From: Goleter apudmare HA4340-LM2
Lineage (GTDB): Bacteria > Cyanobacteriota > Cyanobacteriia > Cyanobacteriales > Nostocaceae
NCBI GenBank assembly: GCA_019359495.1
Contig: JAHHHF010000075.1
Location: forward strand, 94,979 to 158,978
Reading direction: 5' to 3'
Length of the DNA stretch: 64,000 bases
A program made the position numbers and the translations under genes. Positions 1 through 8,564 of this stretch are shown here, in pieces. A model generated the notes under the pieces. That model had not been told where the DNA came from. It worked only from the letters and a program-made list of their open reading frames with translations, and searched no databases. How positions within the stretch are numbered: position 1 is the stretch's first letter; every line of letters starts with the position of its first letter.

Positions 1-165
1 TAAAAAGGTAATTAATTCTTCTTTCGCTAGATGTCCAGGGTGAATTTGTGAAGCTTGACTGCGGCTTTTCTTGATCACAGGGGTTTCCACCCACAAGTAA
101 AAAGACCCTGACTGAATAAAGTTATTGTCTGTATTTGGTATCCAGGTGCCATGAAGGACTTTCAT
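1..165 (-). CDS. SNF2-type helicase, N-terminal fragment (cut by window edge)
   Basis: Reading the minus strand from the ATG at 165 gives 55 open codons to the window edge, beginning MKVLHGTWIP and containing FYLWVET and HPGHL. This resembles my memory of the N-terminus of large cyanobacterial SNF2/DEAD-box helicases, so the gene would continue leftwards outside the window. No helicase motif lies inside the window, so the assignment rests only on the N-terminal signature. An in-frame stop lies upstream of this ATG. The next gene (metallophosphoesterase) is also on the minus strand, about 100 bp upstream. Confidence 0.6.
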   Translation of the reverse strand, partial: MKVLHGTWIPNTDNNFIQSGSFYLWVETPVIKKSRSQASQIHPGHLAKEELITFL

Positions 166-271
166 AGATTGTGATGCCTCTGGATTGTTGAGAAATTCTA
201 GCGGTTTAAAATTACTCTACCAAATCTAATGATTCAGATCAAAACTTTTGTGCTCTTAGCTCCATAAACTA

Positions 272-1996
272 TTACAACGAAAATTCATCAAACTTAACAA
301 CCTCAGACTCAGGCTGACGCGTATCAAAACGATAACTGCTAATCGTACCTGTGCCAGTGTCAAAGATGCTGAACACCGTAATGTCATTACTCGTAATGTA
401 AGGCATGGGCTGACCATCTGCACCTAGTAAAGGGGCGATCGCTGGTACTATAGGTTCCAAGCCATTCGGGTCGCCAACCATAACATAATCTTCTTGATAT
501 CCTATTGGCACTTGTCGCTTTTTTTCACCCCATGCAGCACCGTAAGAATTGCCCACATTAGATGTTTCTAAAAAGTGCATTCCACGGGAACTAACAAAAC
601 GGTTCCATAGATGAGAATGCCCGTACAATACAAATTGCACATTGGCTGCTTCTAGCAAGGGCATAACATCACGGACCAGATAATCTGCGTCTTTGGGATA
701 CTCGTAACGCACAGATTTAATCTTACCAACATCATCCCGTGCAATTATCTGTACTGGATTTGTATAAGCTGGGACAATATTATCGCCTAGAGTATGAGGT
801 GGATGATGGAACATTACCACCTTGTACTTTGCCTGTTTAAACTCAGGGCTATTGAGTTCTTGCTCTAACCAATTATACTGCTGGCTACCCTTGGCAATTG
901 GTTCATAAATATGTTGCCCATAACCCCAATTCTCAGGATTATTTAAATCTTTGTCTGCTTCCCGGTACACACCTCTCGCCTCTGCATCTAAGCCGGGAGT
1001 CCGCCACATATTCGTCGCATAAAGTACCACCAAACGCACATCACCAAAGGTGAAGGCATAATATCTTTTCCTGCCTTCCTTACTTTCAGGTAAAGAGAAA
1101 ATTTCTTCGTAAGTATCGGTATTAAAGGAATTATCTTTTAAGGATTTACCACTGTACAGTTTTTGAGCCACTACACGGGGAATGGTATCGTTAAATTCAT
1201 CATTTAAACTCCCCTTCCTATTCAACCTACCCATCACCTCATGATTACCAATAGCGGTAAACATCGGTGCATGTTGAATGATTTGCCCGCCAGTGTAGAT
1301 TGTCTTGACACCGTTGTGGTTCATTTCATATTTAGCGCGACCTTGCAAAGCCGGAAAGAAAGCACCCCCGCGATGATCATCAAACCATTCTGAGGCGCGG
1401 TCTGGAATGTTGACCAAATCACCAGCAAACCAAACTGCATCTACTCGTCCCACTGTCTCCACGACCTTTTGCAGATTTGCGGCGGTCATGGGCTTGAGTT
1501 GATGATCTGAGGTCAGTAAAATTTTGAGTGGTGTACCTGGTTTTGGGTTAGACGCCAGAGTGAAAACATCGCTGCTGACACTTGTACCATTTTCCTGCAC
1601 ACTCGTAATGCGATATTCCACCCGCACACCGGGAGTTAAACCAGTCACCTCAGCTTCGTGTCGCCAAATATCACGCTGTACAGGTTGCTGATAAACTTGC
1701 CCGTCTTGAGTTTGCTGTGCTACTCGTGATTGTTGGTCTTCTCGTGTGCGGCTAAGTTTAGTAGTGCTGGCAAAGGCGGTTTTGAGGAGATTTTCGCCAT
1801 AATTGACTACGTGTTTATCACCCTGAAACTCAGTAAACCATACTACCTTTACTGAAGTGGCAGTTGGCAGTTGCAAAAATGGGTCGGTCAGTAACTGGGG
1901 TGTTGATGTCATAGTTGTTTGCCCCAATGAACATGCGCTTACCAGGGTAAAGGATAGAACAAATAGAAGTACAGGCGTTAGGAGTTTAATGCTCAC
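272..1996 (-). CDS. Lipoprotein metallophosphoesterase (purple acid phosphatase-like)
   Basis: The 574-residue protein starts at GTG and has a lipoprotein signal: a hydrophobic stretch ending in VSAC with the lipid-accepting Cys at residue 22, so it is probably anchored at the cell surface or periplasmic side. Residues ~35-150 look like the fibronectin-type N-domain of purple acid phosphatases. The metallophosphatase core follows with its metal-binding blocks in order: SDHQ, GDLV, GNHE, FHHPPH and GHSH. These predict a di-metal phosphomonoesterase or phosphodiesterase. The substrate cannot be told from sequence. It stands alone; the neighbours are a partial helicase gene and a GAF remnant. 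Confidence 0.85.
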   Translation of the reverse strand: MSIKLLTPVLLFVLSFTLVSACSLGQTTMTSTPQLLTDPFLQLPTATSVKVVWFTEFQGDKHVVNYGENLLKTAFASTTKLSRTREDQQSRVAQQTQDGQVYQQPVQRDIWRHEAEVTGLTPGVRVEYRITSVQENGTSVSSDVFTLASNPKPGTPLKILLTSDHQLKPMTAANLQKVVETVGRVDAVWFAGDLVNIPDRASEWFDDHRGGAFFPALQGRAKYEMNHNGVKTIYTGGQIIQHAPMFTAIGNHEVMGRLNRKGSLNDEFNDTIPRVVAQKLYSGKSLKDNSFNTDTYEEIFSLPESKEGRKRYYAFTFGDVRLVVLYATNMWRTPGLDAEARGVYREADKDLNNPENWGYGQHIYEPIAKGSQQYNWLEQELNSPEFKQAKYKVVMFHHPPHTLGDNIVPAYTNPVQIIARDDVGKIKSVRYEYPKDADYLVRDVMPLLEAANVQFVLYGHSHLWNRFVSSRGMHFLETSNVGNSYGAAWGEKKRQVPIGYQEDYVMVGDPNGLEPIVPAIAPLLGADGQPMPYITSNDITVFSIFDTGTGTISSYRFDTRQPESEVVKFDEFSL

Positions 1997-2121
1997 TGCG
2001 ATCGCCTAAGGTATTTTAGGTTTTGGTCATTGTACAGTAACCAATTTAAGCCTAGATGATGTCAGGGTTAAAAAGATTTGAGTTCTGAGTGTAGGGGTAG
2101 AGTGAAAACCATGCCCAATCC

Positions 2122-2397
2122 CTAATAACCAGTCCCTGTTACCTCTAAAGCAGCCATCGCCGATGTCCAACCAGGTACAACATCTTCTGATATAAATTCT
2201 CCCTCCCAGTCTTTTTTTGGGTCAAATTGAAAGACTGCTACTCGGTCAGCTTTGAGTAATTGACGAACTTGTGTGACGGTAGTTTGAAAAATTGTGTTTA
2301 AGTCTAAAGATTCCCGAATTCGCATAATTACACTAGCCAGAGCTTGGTGTTGCTCTAATTGCGTCTGCATTTCACTGCTTGACACCGTCCAACACAC
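2122..2397 (-). pseudogene. GAF-domain fragment of a sensor protein
   Basis: A 91-codon reading frame (GTG start, or ATG at internal residue 10) matches the beginning of a GAF domain as found in cyanobacterial histidine kinases and phytochrome-like sensors: SLDLNTIFQTTV, VRQLLKADRVAVFQF, then EFISEDVVPGW. It stops a few residues later with no second half of the GAF fold and no output domain, so it is a remnant rather than a functional sensor. A MITE-like repeat lies 35 bp upstream. The call as a broken gene is an inference from the missing domain half. Confidence 0.7.
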
Positions 2398-2431
2398 TGG
2401 CTCAACTTTGCGCTATTTACGCCGTGCTGTA

Positions 2432-2543
2432 CTATTAGTCTGTCAAGATAAAAATGATGGACTGTAGTGCGGGCATCTTGCCCGCGTGAGCGAGACGCTC
2501 ACACTACCAAAAATCCCTCAAAACAAAATTGACAGACTACTAG
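2432..2543. repeat. MITE-like element, single copy form
   Basis: A 112-bp segment bounded by near-perfect 15-bp terminal inverted repeats (CTATTAGTCTGTCAA at the left, the complement of CTAGTAGTCTGTCAA at the right). The interior carries a hairpin GCGGGCATCTTGCCCGC and a second dyad GTGAGCGAGACGCTCAC. The same element, inverted and with its core triplicated, is at 35604-35846. No transposase is encoded. Confidence 0.85.
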
Positions 2544-2630
2544 TTAGGGATTTAATTTGGTCGGCTAAAACAACTCCTTTTATTTGCATTTCATCAACAC
2601 AAAACTCAGTCCGAAAGTCATAAATAACAA

Positions 2631-2665
2631 AAACCAGCTAATCTTTTATGAAGATTAGCTGGTTT
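2631..2665 (-). terminator. Rho-independent terminator of the tRNA-Pro gene
   Basis: A perfect 15-bp stem (AAACCAGCTAATCTT paired across the loop TTATG) lies 13 bp beyond the 3' end of the tRNA on the minus strand. On that strand it runs into GGTTTTTGTT, a U-rich tail. The stem is symmetrical and could act in both directions. Confidence 0.75.
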
Positions 2666-2677
2666 ACTTTTCATCAA

Positions 2678-2751
2678 TCGGAGCGGCGGGATTTGAACCC
2701 ACGACCTCCACTACCCCAAAGTGGCGCGCTACCAAGCTGCGCTACGCCCCG
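2678..2751 (-). tRNA. tRNA-Pro(GGG)
   Basis: The minus strand folds into a cloverleaf. The acceptor stem is CGGGGCG/CGCTCCG with one G-U pair, the D arm is GCGCAGC..GCGC, the anticodon stem is CCACT/AGTGG around the loop TTGGGGT, and the T arm contains GGTTCAAATCC. In the 7-nt loop positions 34-36 read GGG, with G at 37, so the decoded codon is CCC/CCU (Pro). The discriminator base is A and the 3' CCA is not encoded. It lies downstream of the rpoZ/DUF1818 run on the same strand. Confidence 0.95.
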
Positions 2752-2819
2752 TTAATCGATAACGGATTCAGTCAACTTTGCTATTTTAGCACGAGGTGAA
2801 GAGAAAAAACAATCTTAAT

Positions 2820-3185
2820 TCAAAAAACCTTGAGTGTTGCCGTGGCTTGCAGCAAATCTCCAACAGCGTTAGTATTCCATCTACCTTCTGCACAGCGTCC
2901 TGTATTCAGGATCAATCGCAGACTGTAGCTGTGGGGATAGCCTTCCACCTCTATCCATAATAAATCGCTTTCGGCTTCACAGGCAATTTTCTCTTCATCC
3001 ATCAATTCAGTGGCGAGTTGCTTCATAGTGTCAGCTAACTTTGCCAACAGACGGCAAAAATCGTTCAACTCGGCTTCTGTTAACTCCACAGCCCAATCAT
3101 CTGTCCCCACTAAGCCTTTAAATTCTGGTGCATTGGGGTTCCAGCCAATACGCCAACCAGATCCGCTCTTTAATAAACGTTCCAT
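2820..3185 (-). CDS. DUF1818 family protein
   Basis: The 121-residue soluble protein has features I associate with the cyanobacteria/plastid family DUF1818: GWRIGWNP near the start, a conserved LVGTDDWAVELTEAE segment, and a beta-rich C-terminal half with LWIEVEGYPHSYSLRLIL and GRCAEGRW. Function is unknown. It is encoded 19 bp downstream of the hypothetical gene that follows rpoZ, all on the minus strand, so the three may be co-transcribed and end near tRNA-Pro. There is no signal peptide or membrane segment. Confidence 0.8.
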   Translation of the reverse strand: MERLLKSGSGWRIGWNPNAPEFKGLVGTDDWAVELTEAELNDFCRLLAKLADTMKQLATELMDEEKIACEAESDLLWIEVEGYPHSYSLRLILNTGRCAEGRWNTNAVGDLLQATATLKVF

Positions 3186-3204
3186 AGTTAGGAGAGACTA
3201 CGAA

Positions 3205-3819
3205 TTACTTCAACAATTCAGCGCCGCCTGTTTGGGGTTGGCGTGGGGTGGTTGATGTACCAGGGTTAGTTGTGGGGTTGGGGGTATTTTGAGACTTAGG
3301 ATTAAAGATGTCAGTTAAGACTTGCACTAGGGCATCTCGCTGGCGACGGGTGAGGCGGGTAATGGCAGCGCGATCGCCTTCTATGGGATTTTGTCTTAAT
3401 GTATCATGGCCAGGATATGTAGTGTCATAAATAGTTTCATTCACATCTAAATAATCAGCTAAAGTCAGTTTCCAATCTAAGCGATAATTCGGTGTCCGCT
3501 CTTTGACATAAATGTGGTAGCGGATCAGGCGACTGACCAAGGTATTGGTTTCAGCAACTTTGCCCGTCTCCTTACTAATGTACTGATTTTCTTGGGGAAA
3601 GTCTGGTAATTGCTGATAGACTAGCTGCCAAACATCACTAGGGCTGATTCTCTGAGCTATGGCGGGTGAGATACCAATTAAAGCTGTATTGCTTGACTTG
3701 TCTACCCCTGCGCCCAAAACAATTACAACCAGGACGAGCAGGGCGATTAACCTTGTTGAGTTAATCTGCAAAACTCGCAGTTGGAGAATTGAGCAGGGTA
3801 AAAGTTTTTTCTTTGCCAT
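3205..3819 (-). CDS. Conserved hypothetical protein with N-terminal membrane anchor
   Basis: I place the start at the ATG at 3819 (MAKKKLLPCS), giving 204 residues. The upstream ATG at 3915 would overlap the end of rpoZ. A single hydrophobic segment, IALLVLVVIVLGAG (residues ~22-38), acts as signal or anchor. The rest is predicted outside the membrane and includes DVWQLVYQQLPDFPQENQY, a repeated RLIRYHIYVKER pattern, and a low-complexity Thr/Pro/Asn tail. I do not recognise a domain of known function; similar proteins appear to be cyanobacterial. It sits between rpoZ and the DUF1818 gene, which suggests co-expression only. Confidence 0.75.
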   Translation of the reverse strand: MAKKKLLPCSILQLRVLQINSTRLIALLVLVVIVLGAGVDKSSNTALIGISPAIAQRISPSDVWQLVYQQLPDFPQENQYISKETGKVAETNTLVSRLIRYHIYVKERTPNYRLDWKLTLADYLDVNETIYDTTYPGHDTLRQNPIEGDRAAITRLTRRQRDALVQVLTDIFNPKSQNTPNPTTNPGTSTTPRQPQTGGAELLK

Positions 3820-3901
3820 AAAGTAAATATTCTGAGGTGAGATGCGATCGCTTTTGCACTTAACATACTCAGCAAACAGCACTTTCACCCCAGCAGTGTT
3901 T

Positions 3902-4138
3902 TTATACTTCGCCAATAATCTCTGGTTGTGTTAGTTCATCGGACATCTCGATAATTGCCCTCAACACCGGTTTCATCATGGCATCCTCTGCGTTTTCAAA
4001 GTCTTCATAACGCCGCCGCTTGGCACGATTTGCCACCTGAACCGTAATGCGGTAGCGATTTGAGGCTGCACTAATCAAATCTTCAGCACGGTGCATAATC
4101 TGAGACTGGGTGGTCTCGAACTTAGAACGCTTTAGCAT
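3902..4138 (-). CDS. rpoZ: DNA-directed RNA polymerase omega subunit
   Basis: The 78-residue protein matches the short cyanobacterial omega subunit. It shows [28 protein letters not shown], the conserved helix that clamps the C-terminus of the large polymerase subunit, followed by [19 protein letters not shown]. Omega promotes assembly and stability of the polymerase core. It is the first gene of a minus-strand run that continues with a membrane-anchored hypothetical and the DUF1818 gene. Confidence 0.9.
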   Translation of the reverse strand: MLKRSKFETTQSQIMHRAEDLISAASNRYRITVQVANRAKRRRYEDFENAEDAMMKPVLRAIIEMSDELTQPEIIGEV

Positions 4139-4390
4139 AGTTCAGTGGTTCTTGGGGTCATCCCCCAGTTTAGCAGCACTGCTCAATATAATGCACTCAT
4201 GCCACTTCGTAACTCGTAATACGGCGACGGAAGATCAACTCAGGAATTTAGTAATTCAGGAAGTTTTCTATCTGTAGCCTGTTGGTCTTGCGGAACCCAT
4301 CTGTTGATAGAGGTTGATCACTGGTTGACACTTTATAAGTATGTTGTAACACCAACTTATAGCTTTTCTCGGTTGAACGCAACACAATCA

Positions 4391-4413
4391 AGGGCGGGGA
4401 AACCCCGCCCCTA
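4391..4413. repeat. GC-rich palindromic repeat
   Basis: AGGGCGGGGAAACCCCGCCCCT is an imperfect palindrome able to form a 9-bp G+C hairpin. Short elements of this kind are dispersed in cyanobacterial intergenic DNA. It lies 70 bp before the fasciclin start; the rest of the 4139-4480 gap shows nothing else I can support. Confidence 0.6.
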
Positions 4414-4480
4414 CGGGTTTTGCGATTTAAAACTGTACTTCACTCGTCTGAAAACCGCTATAGTGAGTAAATTTAACCTC

Positions 4481-4909
4481 ATGGCTAACCTTGTGGAAAC
4501 TGCTAGAAATGCCGGCAATTTCAACACACTGTTAAAGGCAGTTACAGCTTTGGAACTCACAGAAACTCTTCAGAGTCCAGGCCCTTTTACTCTGTTTGCA
4601 CCTACTGACGAGGCCTTTGACAAGCTGCCAGAGGGAACGTTAGATTCACTATTGCAAGACATCCCCAAGCTCAAGAAAATTGTCACTTATCATGTGGCTT
4701 TTGGAGATGTCAGGAATGAGGATTTAAAACAAACTGATGAAGCGCAAACTCTTGAGGGATCTGTTGTTGCCATTGAGTCAGTTGACGGTGCAATTAAGGT
4801 CAATGATGCCAATGTACTCACAACCGATATTCTGGCAGACAATGGGGTAATTCATGTGATTGATGCGGTGTTAGTACCTGCAATAGTTGCAGGGGGTAGG
4901 AGTTGCTGA
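4481..4909 (+). CDS. Fasciclin (FAS1) domain protein
   Basis: The start is placed at the ATG at 4481 (MANLVETARNAGNF), the usual beginning of single-FAS1 bacterial proteins; the frame is open further upstream but that part crosses a repeat. The 142-residue protein is one complete FAS1 domain. It contains FNTLLKAV, the H1 motif FTLFAPTDEAFDKLP, a YHVAFG segment, and the C-terminal DNGVIHVIDAVLVP. FAS1 domains mediate adhesion or matrix contact. No signal peptide is visible, so location is uncertain. Confidence 0.9.
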   Translation: MANLVETARNAGNFNTLLKAVTALELTETLQSPGPFTLFAPTDEAFDKLPEGTLDSLLQDIPKLKKIVTYHVAFGDVRNEDLKQTDEAQTLEGSVVAIESVDGAIKVNDANVLTTDILADNGVIHVIDAVLVPAIVAGGRSC

Positions 4910-4914
4910 TCAAT

Positions 4915-4952
4915 GGGGAGTGAGCAAACGGGTGATTTCTCTCTCACTCCCC
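4915..4952. terminator. Inverted repeat between convergent genes
   Basis: GGGGAGTGAG (4915-4924) is exactly complementary to CTCACTCCCC (4943-4952). This 10-bp stem lies between the convergent fasciclin and amylase stops. It lacks a T-run on either side, so terminator function is only plausible. Confidence 0.35.
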
Positions 4953-4976
4953 CACTCCTGATTCAGATATGCAAGC

Positions 4977-6440
4977 TTAGTTCACGCCTAGAATACACCC
5001 ACTACGAGGGGGAACAGTCAACGCTAGCTGCTGAGTTGCTTGTTCAGTATGCCATTCTACTTCTGCGCTGCCATATAAAAGTTGCTGGGGTTGAGTATGC
5101 AGACTTGCTAAATCTAGATTGGCTTTAGCCGTTGCTGTACCAGCATTAACGGCAATCATCAATTCTTCTGTTCCCAAGGTGCGCCTAAAAATGTAAAGTT
5201 CCCCTTGAGCAAAAAGAACTTGATAATCACCTATACGCAAGGCGGGGTAATTGTGACGCAGGGCAATTAATTGGCGGTGAGTAGCGAAAATTTCCTTGTC
5301 CCAGCTATTTTCTAGGGGAAAGCCGCGACGAGAATCTGGATCTATACCACCAGGTAAACCCACTTCATCACCATAGTAAATACTGGGGGCACCGGGGAAG
5401 GTGAGCAGAAGTAAAGTTGCTAACTCTATACTGGCTTGATCGCCGCCAGCAATAGTTAGTAATCTGGCTGTATCGTGACTTGCTAGTAAATTGAGTTGGG
5501 TAAGTTGAATTTCCCAAGGGTATAGTTGCAATACTTCCTGGATTTTGGCGGCGTACTCAGCCGCAAATAAGGGTGGGTATGGTTGATAGTCGCGGCTTTG
5601 GACTTGTTCTAAGACTACGCGATCGCCTGCTGTAAAGGCAATTGTCGGCCCAGCGAATAAATAATTCATCACGCCGTCAAATTGTGTCCCATCTAGCCAC
5701 TGACGAGAATCTCCCCACACTTCCCCCAAAATATATGCTTCAGGATTAATTGCTTTGACTCGCTCTCGAAACTCCTGCCAAAAACCCGGAGTTTTGACTT
5801 CAAATGGCACATCTAACCGCCAACCATCAATGCCGAATTTAATCCAATATTCGGCAATTTTCATAATGTATTCTCGCACTTCGGGGTTGTCGTGGTTAAA
5901 TACTGGCAAGGCACGATTACCAGCCCAACCCTCATAGTTGGCAGGTAATTCCCCTGTGTAGGGTGCGAGAGGCCAGCCTGTGATTTTAAACCAATTCACC
6001 CAAGGGGAATGGGGTCCATTTTCTAATACGTCATGGAAAAAGAAAAAGCCGCGACTAGAGTGGTTGAATACGCCATCGAGAACCACTTTGATCTTCCTGT
6101 CATGGGCTGCGTCTAGCAATTCCTTAAAGGCTTCATTACCCCCCAGTAGTGGGTCAACCTGATAATAATCGTGGGTGTGATAGCGATGATTGCTAGCCGA
6201 TTGAAAGATGGGTGTGAAGTAAATAGCGTTAATTCCTAGATCCTGGATGTAGTCTAATTCCTCCAGGATGCCCCACAAATCGCCGCCTTTATAACCTTGG
6301 AGTGTAGGCATAGCTTCCCAATCCTCCCAACGTGCTTCATGTAACAGCCGTTTGCGTGGCTGTTTACTTCTGGCAAAACGGTCGGGAAAGATTTGGTAGA
6401 ACACAGCGTGCTTAACCCAGTCTGGTGTTTGAATTTGCAT
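4977..6440 (-). CDS. GH13 alpha-amylase family enzyme (neopullulanase/cyclomaltodextrinase-like)
   Basis: The 487-residue protein is a compact GH13 enzyme. In order: AVFYQIFPDRFA at the N-terminus, GINAIYFTPIF, conserved region I DGVFNHSSRG, region II GIDGWRLDVPFEV with the Asp nucleophile, region III EAYILGEVWGDS with the Glu acid/base, and region IV LLASHDTARLL. The FYQIFPDRFA opening and the lack of a signal peptide fit cytoplasmic maltodextrin- or cyclodextrin-hydrolysing enzymes rather than secreted amylases. The classic extra N-domain of neopullulanases is absent. It may degrade glycogen-derived oligosaccharides; glgC is about 4 kb away but in a separate unit. Confidence 0.88.
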   Translation of the reverse strand: MQIQTPDWVKHAVFYQIFPDRFARSKQPRKRLLHEARWEDWEAMPTLQGYKGGDLWGILEELDYIQDLGINAIYFTPIFQSASNHRYHTHDYYQVDPLLGGNEAFKELLDAAHDRKIKVVLDGVFNHSSRGFFFFHDVLENGPHSPWVNWFKITGWPLAPYTGELPANYEGWAGNRALPVFNHDNPEVREYIMKIAEYWIKFGIDGWRLDVPFEVKTPGFWQEFRERVKAINPEAYILGEVWGDSRQWLDGTQFDGVMNYLFAGPTIAFTAGDRVVLEQVQSRDYQPYPPLFAAEYAAKIQEVLQLYPWEIQLTQLNLLASHDTARLLTIAGGDQASIELATLLLLTFPGAPSIYYGDEVGLPGGIDPDSRRGFPLENSWDKEIFATHRQLIALRHNYPALRIGDYQVLFAQGELYIFRRTLGTEELMIAVNAGTATAKANLDLASLHTQPQQLLYGSAEVEWHTEQATQQLALTVPPRSGCILGVN

Positions 6441-6607
6441 GAATTACTCTTTATACCTTCACGAGCGATCGTTGCAAATACTAGCCCTCTTGTGGCTCTC
6501 ACTGACGATAGAAAATTATGCCATCATTGGGCATTGAAACTGGGAAGAATTACCAATGTCCTATTCTTTTCTTGATAATTCTTAATTTATGTTTATTCGC
6601 TTTGTGC

Positions 6608-6635
6608 GTAATCCAGCAGCTAGCTGCTGGATTAC
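6608..6635. repeat. Perfect 28-bp palindrome
   Basis: GTAATCCAGCAGCT is followed immediately by its exact reverse complement, with no spacer. It lies in the 318-bp gap between the divergent amylase and subtilase genes, in which I see no convincing gene. Confidence 0.7.
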
Positions 6636-6758
6636 TAGAGAGTATTTGGTTAACGGCAGTTGAATGGGGAGTGGAGCTATTGACAAATGACAAATGTAAT
6701 GGTGCTGTTAAAATCAATACTTTAGTTTTTGTAAGTGCTAAAAATTAGCAGGTAAATT

Positions 6759-8486
6759 ATGAGACACGAAAAACTTTCTCCTGGACTACTGTTGGCATAT
6801 GAAGACTATCAAAGCGAAGGAGAGGAAGCTTTAATTACACATAGGCGATCGCTGGGAATCACATCTCCCAAAAGTACTGTCAAGCCTGCCAAAAGCGTTG
6901 TTTTTCTCTACTGTGACGCTGATGCCGACTTGAGCCATCTAGAACAGTACGGAATTCACCTCAATCAGAACTCAGGTAGTGTCAGAACTGCTTTCTTACC
7001 CATAGAGGGTTTAGATGCCTTATCGGAAGAGAATGCCATCCAGCGCATTAAGCCATCACGCAAACTCCATCTGCGGATGGACGTTGCACCGGGAAAGGTA
7101 AAATTGCCTGATTTTCAGTGTCAAACTGGGCTGACTGGTAAGGGAGTAGTCATCGGCGTTGTCGATAGTGGTATTGACGCCAAGCATCCCGCCTTTGCCG
7201 ATCGCATTTTACGCATTTGGGATCAAACACTACCAGGGCCAGGAGTCCAAGAGGGGGACTATGGGGCTGAATTTACGGGGGCACAAATCACGATTTCCCA
7301 GGATACTAACGGTCATGGGACTCATGTTGCTGGAATAGCTGCGGGTGCTGATCAAACCTATGGAGGTGTCGCCCCAGAAGCAGAGTTAGTTGTGGTCAAA
7401 TCTGACTTACAGGATGCCCACATTGCCGATGCTGTCCGCTACGTATTCCGGGTAGCCAGAGAGTTGGGACGCCCCGCCGTGGTGAATCTTAGCTTGGGTG
7501 GGCACGCCGATGGTCACGACGGTAGTGATTCCCTCTCCAGGATTATTGATGCGGAATCTGGGCCAGGACAGATTGTTTGTTGTGCCGCAGGTAACGAAGG
7601 TAACGACAACATTCACGGTCAAGCAACCATCGCCGCCAAACGGACGGGGACGATGCGCTTTAACGTGCCCTTGAATCAAGTAGGCATCGTTTGGTTAAAC
7701 GGCTGGTATGCCGGTGATAGTGAATTGGAAGTTTCACTGCGGAGTCCCAACGGTTTTGTCACCCCATACCAAAAAGTGATTACCAATGGCAATCCCGCCC
7801 AAAATTACCAGCTACCAGATGCCAGGATAGAAATAGTCACACCAGGGACAGATCAGGGTAACGGCGACCATAATTTCTTTGTGCAAATTCGGGGCAATGG
7901 TCGCTCTCCTGTGATGGGAGGGATTTGGCAGTTGCGGGTACGTAACACTTCCGCAAAAAACACCCGTCTAGATGTGTGGACTCTCGATGATGTATCATCG
8001 GTGTTTTTTACAGGAACTAGCGTCAAGGACTCAGTGAAAATTGGTTCACCCGGTGCTGCTAGTAGTGCAGTAACGGTGGCAGCTTACACAACAAAAGCCG
8101 AGTACACCGATATCGATGGTCAAGTCCGAGAAATGGGTTTGGAATTGGATACTATTTCTGAGTTTAGTAGTGAAGGGCCACTGCGTAATGATGCTCAAAA
8201 GCCAGATGTAGCCGCACCAGGAGCGATGATTGTGGCAGCACTATCTGCCCATGCAGAGAGCGATCGCTCTATGATGATTAATTCTAAATTTGTCGCCATG
8301 GCTGGTACAAGTATGGCTACACCATTTGTCACTGGTTTAGTCGCACTACTATTACAGCGTGACCCCAAACTTGATCCAGTTAAGCTGAAAGACTTGCTAC
8401 GCCAGAATAGCTCCATTCCCGGCAAACCCCAAGGAAAGTTTGATCAAAAATGGGGTTTTGGCGTGATTGATGCTGCTAATCTGTAA
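6759..8486 (+). CDS. Subtilisin-like serine protease (S8 family)
   Basis: The 575-residue protein carries the complete catalytic triad of S8 peptidases. Asp136 lies in VIGVVDSGID, His186 in NGHGTHVAG, and Ser518 in MAGTSMATPFVTG. An ~110-residue N-terminal region resembles an inhibitor-type propeptide, and an insertion of roughly 150 residues between oxyanion and Ser blocks is predicted beta-rich. There is no signal peptide or membrane segment, so it may work inside the cell or leave by another route. The ATG is preceded by AGCAGGTAAATT, a modest ribosome-binding site. It is monocistronic and converges on the DnaJ-like gene. Confidence 0.9.
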   Translation: MRHEKLSPGLLLAYEDYQSEGEEALITHRRSLGITSPKSTVKPAKSVVFLYCDADADLSHLEQYGIHLNQNSGSVRTAFLPIEGLDALSEENAIQRIKPSRKLHLRMDVAPGKVKLPDFQCQTGLTGKGVVIGVVDSGIDAKHPAFADRILRIWDQTLPGPGVQEGDYGAEFTGAQITISQDTNGHGTHVAGIAAGADQTYGGVAPEAELVVVKSDLQDAHIADAVRYVFRVARELGRPAVVNLSLGGHADGHDGSDSLSRIIDAESGPGQIVCCAAGNEGNDNIHGQATIAAKRTGTMRFNVPLNQVGIVWLNGWYAGDSELEVSLRSPNGFVTPYQKVITNGNPAQNYQLPDARIEIVTPGTDQGNGDHNFFVQIRGNGRSPVMGGIWQLRVRNTSAKNTRLDVWTLDDVSSVFFTGTSVKDSVKIGSPGAASSAVTVAAYTTKAEYTDIDGQVREMGLELDTISEFSSEGPLRNDAQKPDVAAPGAMIVAALSAHAESDRSMMINSKFVAMAGTSMATPFVTGLVALLLQRDPKLDPVKLKDLLRQNSSIPGKPQGKFDQKWGFGVIDAANL

Positions 8487-8495
8487 TTAAACGCC

Positions 8496-8542
8496 AAGAT
8501 GCGGTATGGTTATGGCCTACTCGCAACATATCGCATCTTTTA
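8496..8542 (+). terminator. Possible terminator of the protease gene
   Basis: AAGATGCG (8496-8503) pairs with CGCATCTT (8532-8539), followed by TTATAG. It lies 10 bp after the protease stop. The loop is long (28 nt), so confidence is low. Confidence 0.35.
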
Positions 8543-8564
8543 TAGCTTTGCACGGAAGATTATT

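Noticed and set aside
6518..6748. 76-codon plus-strand frame before the subtilase
   Set aside because: It spans the 28-bp palindrome and repeat-like DNA, has no ribosome-binding site and no recognisable protein features.
7407..7679. Minus-strand open frame of 90 codons inside the subtilase gene
   Set aside because: It lies wholly within a gene with an intact catalytic triad on the other strand, and its translation has no protein-like pattern.
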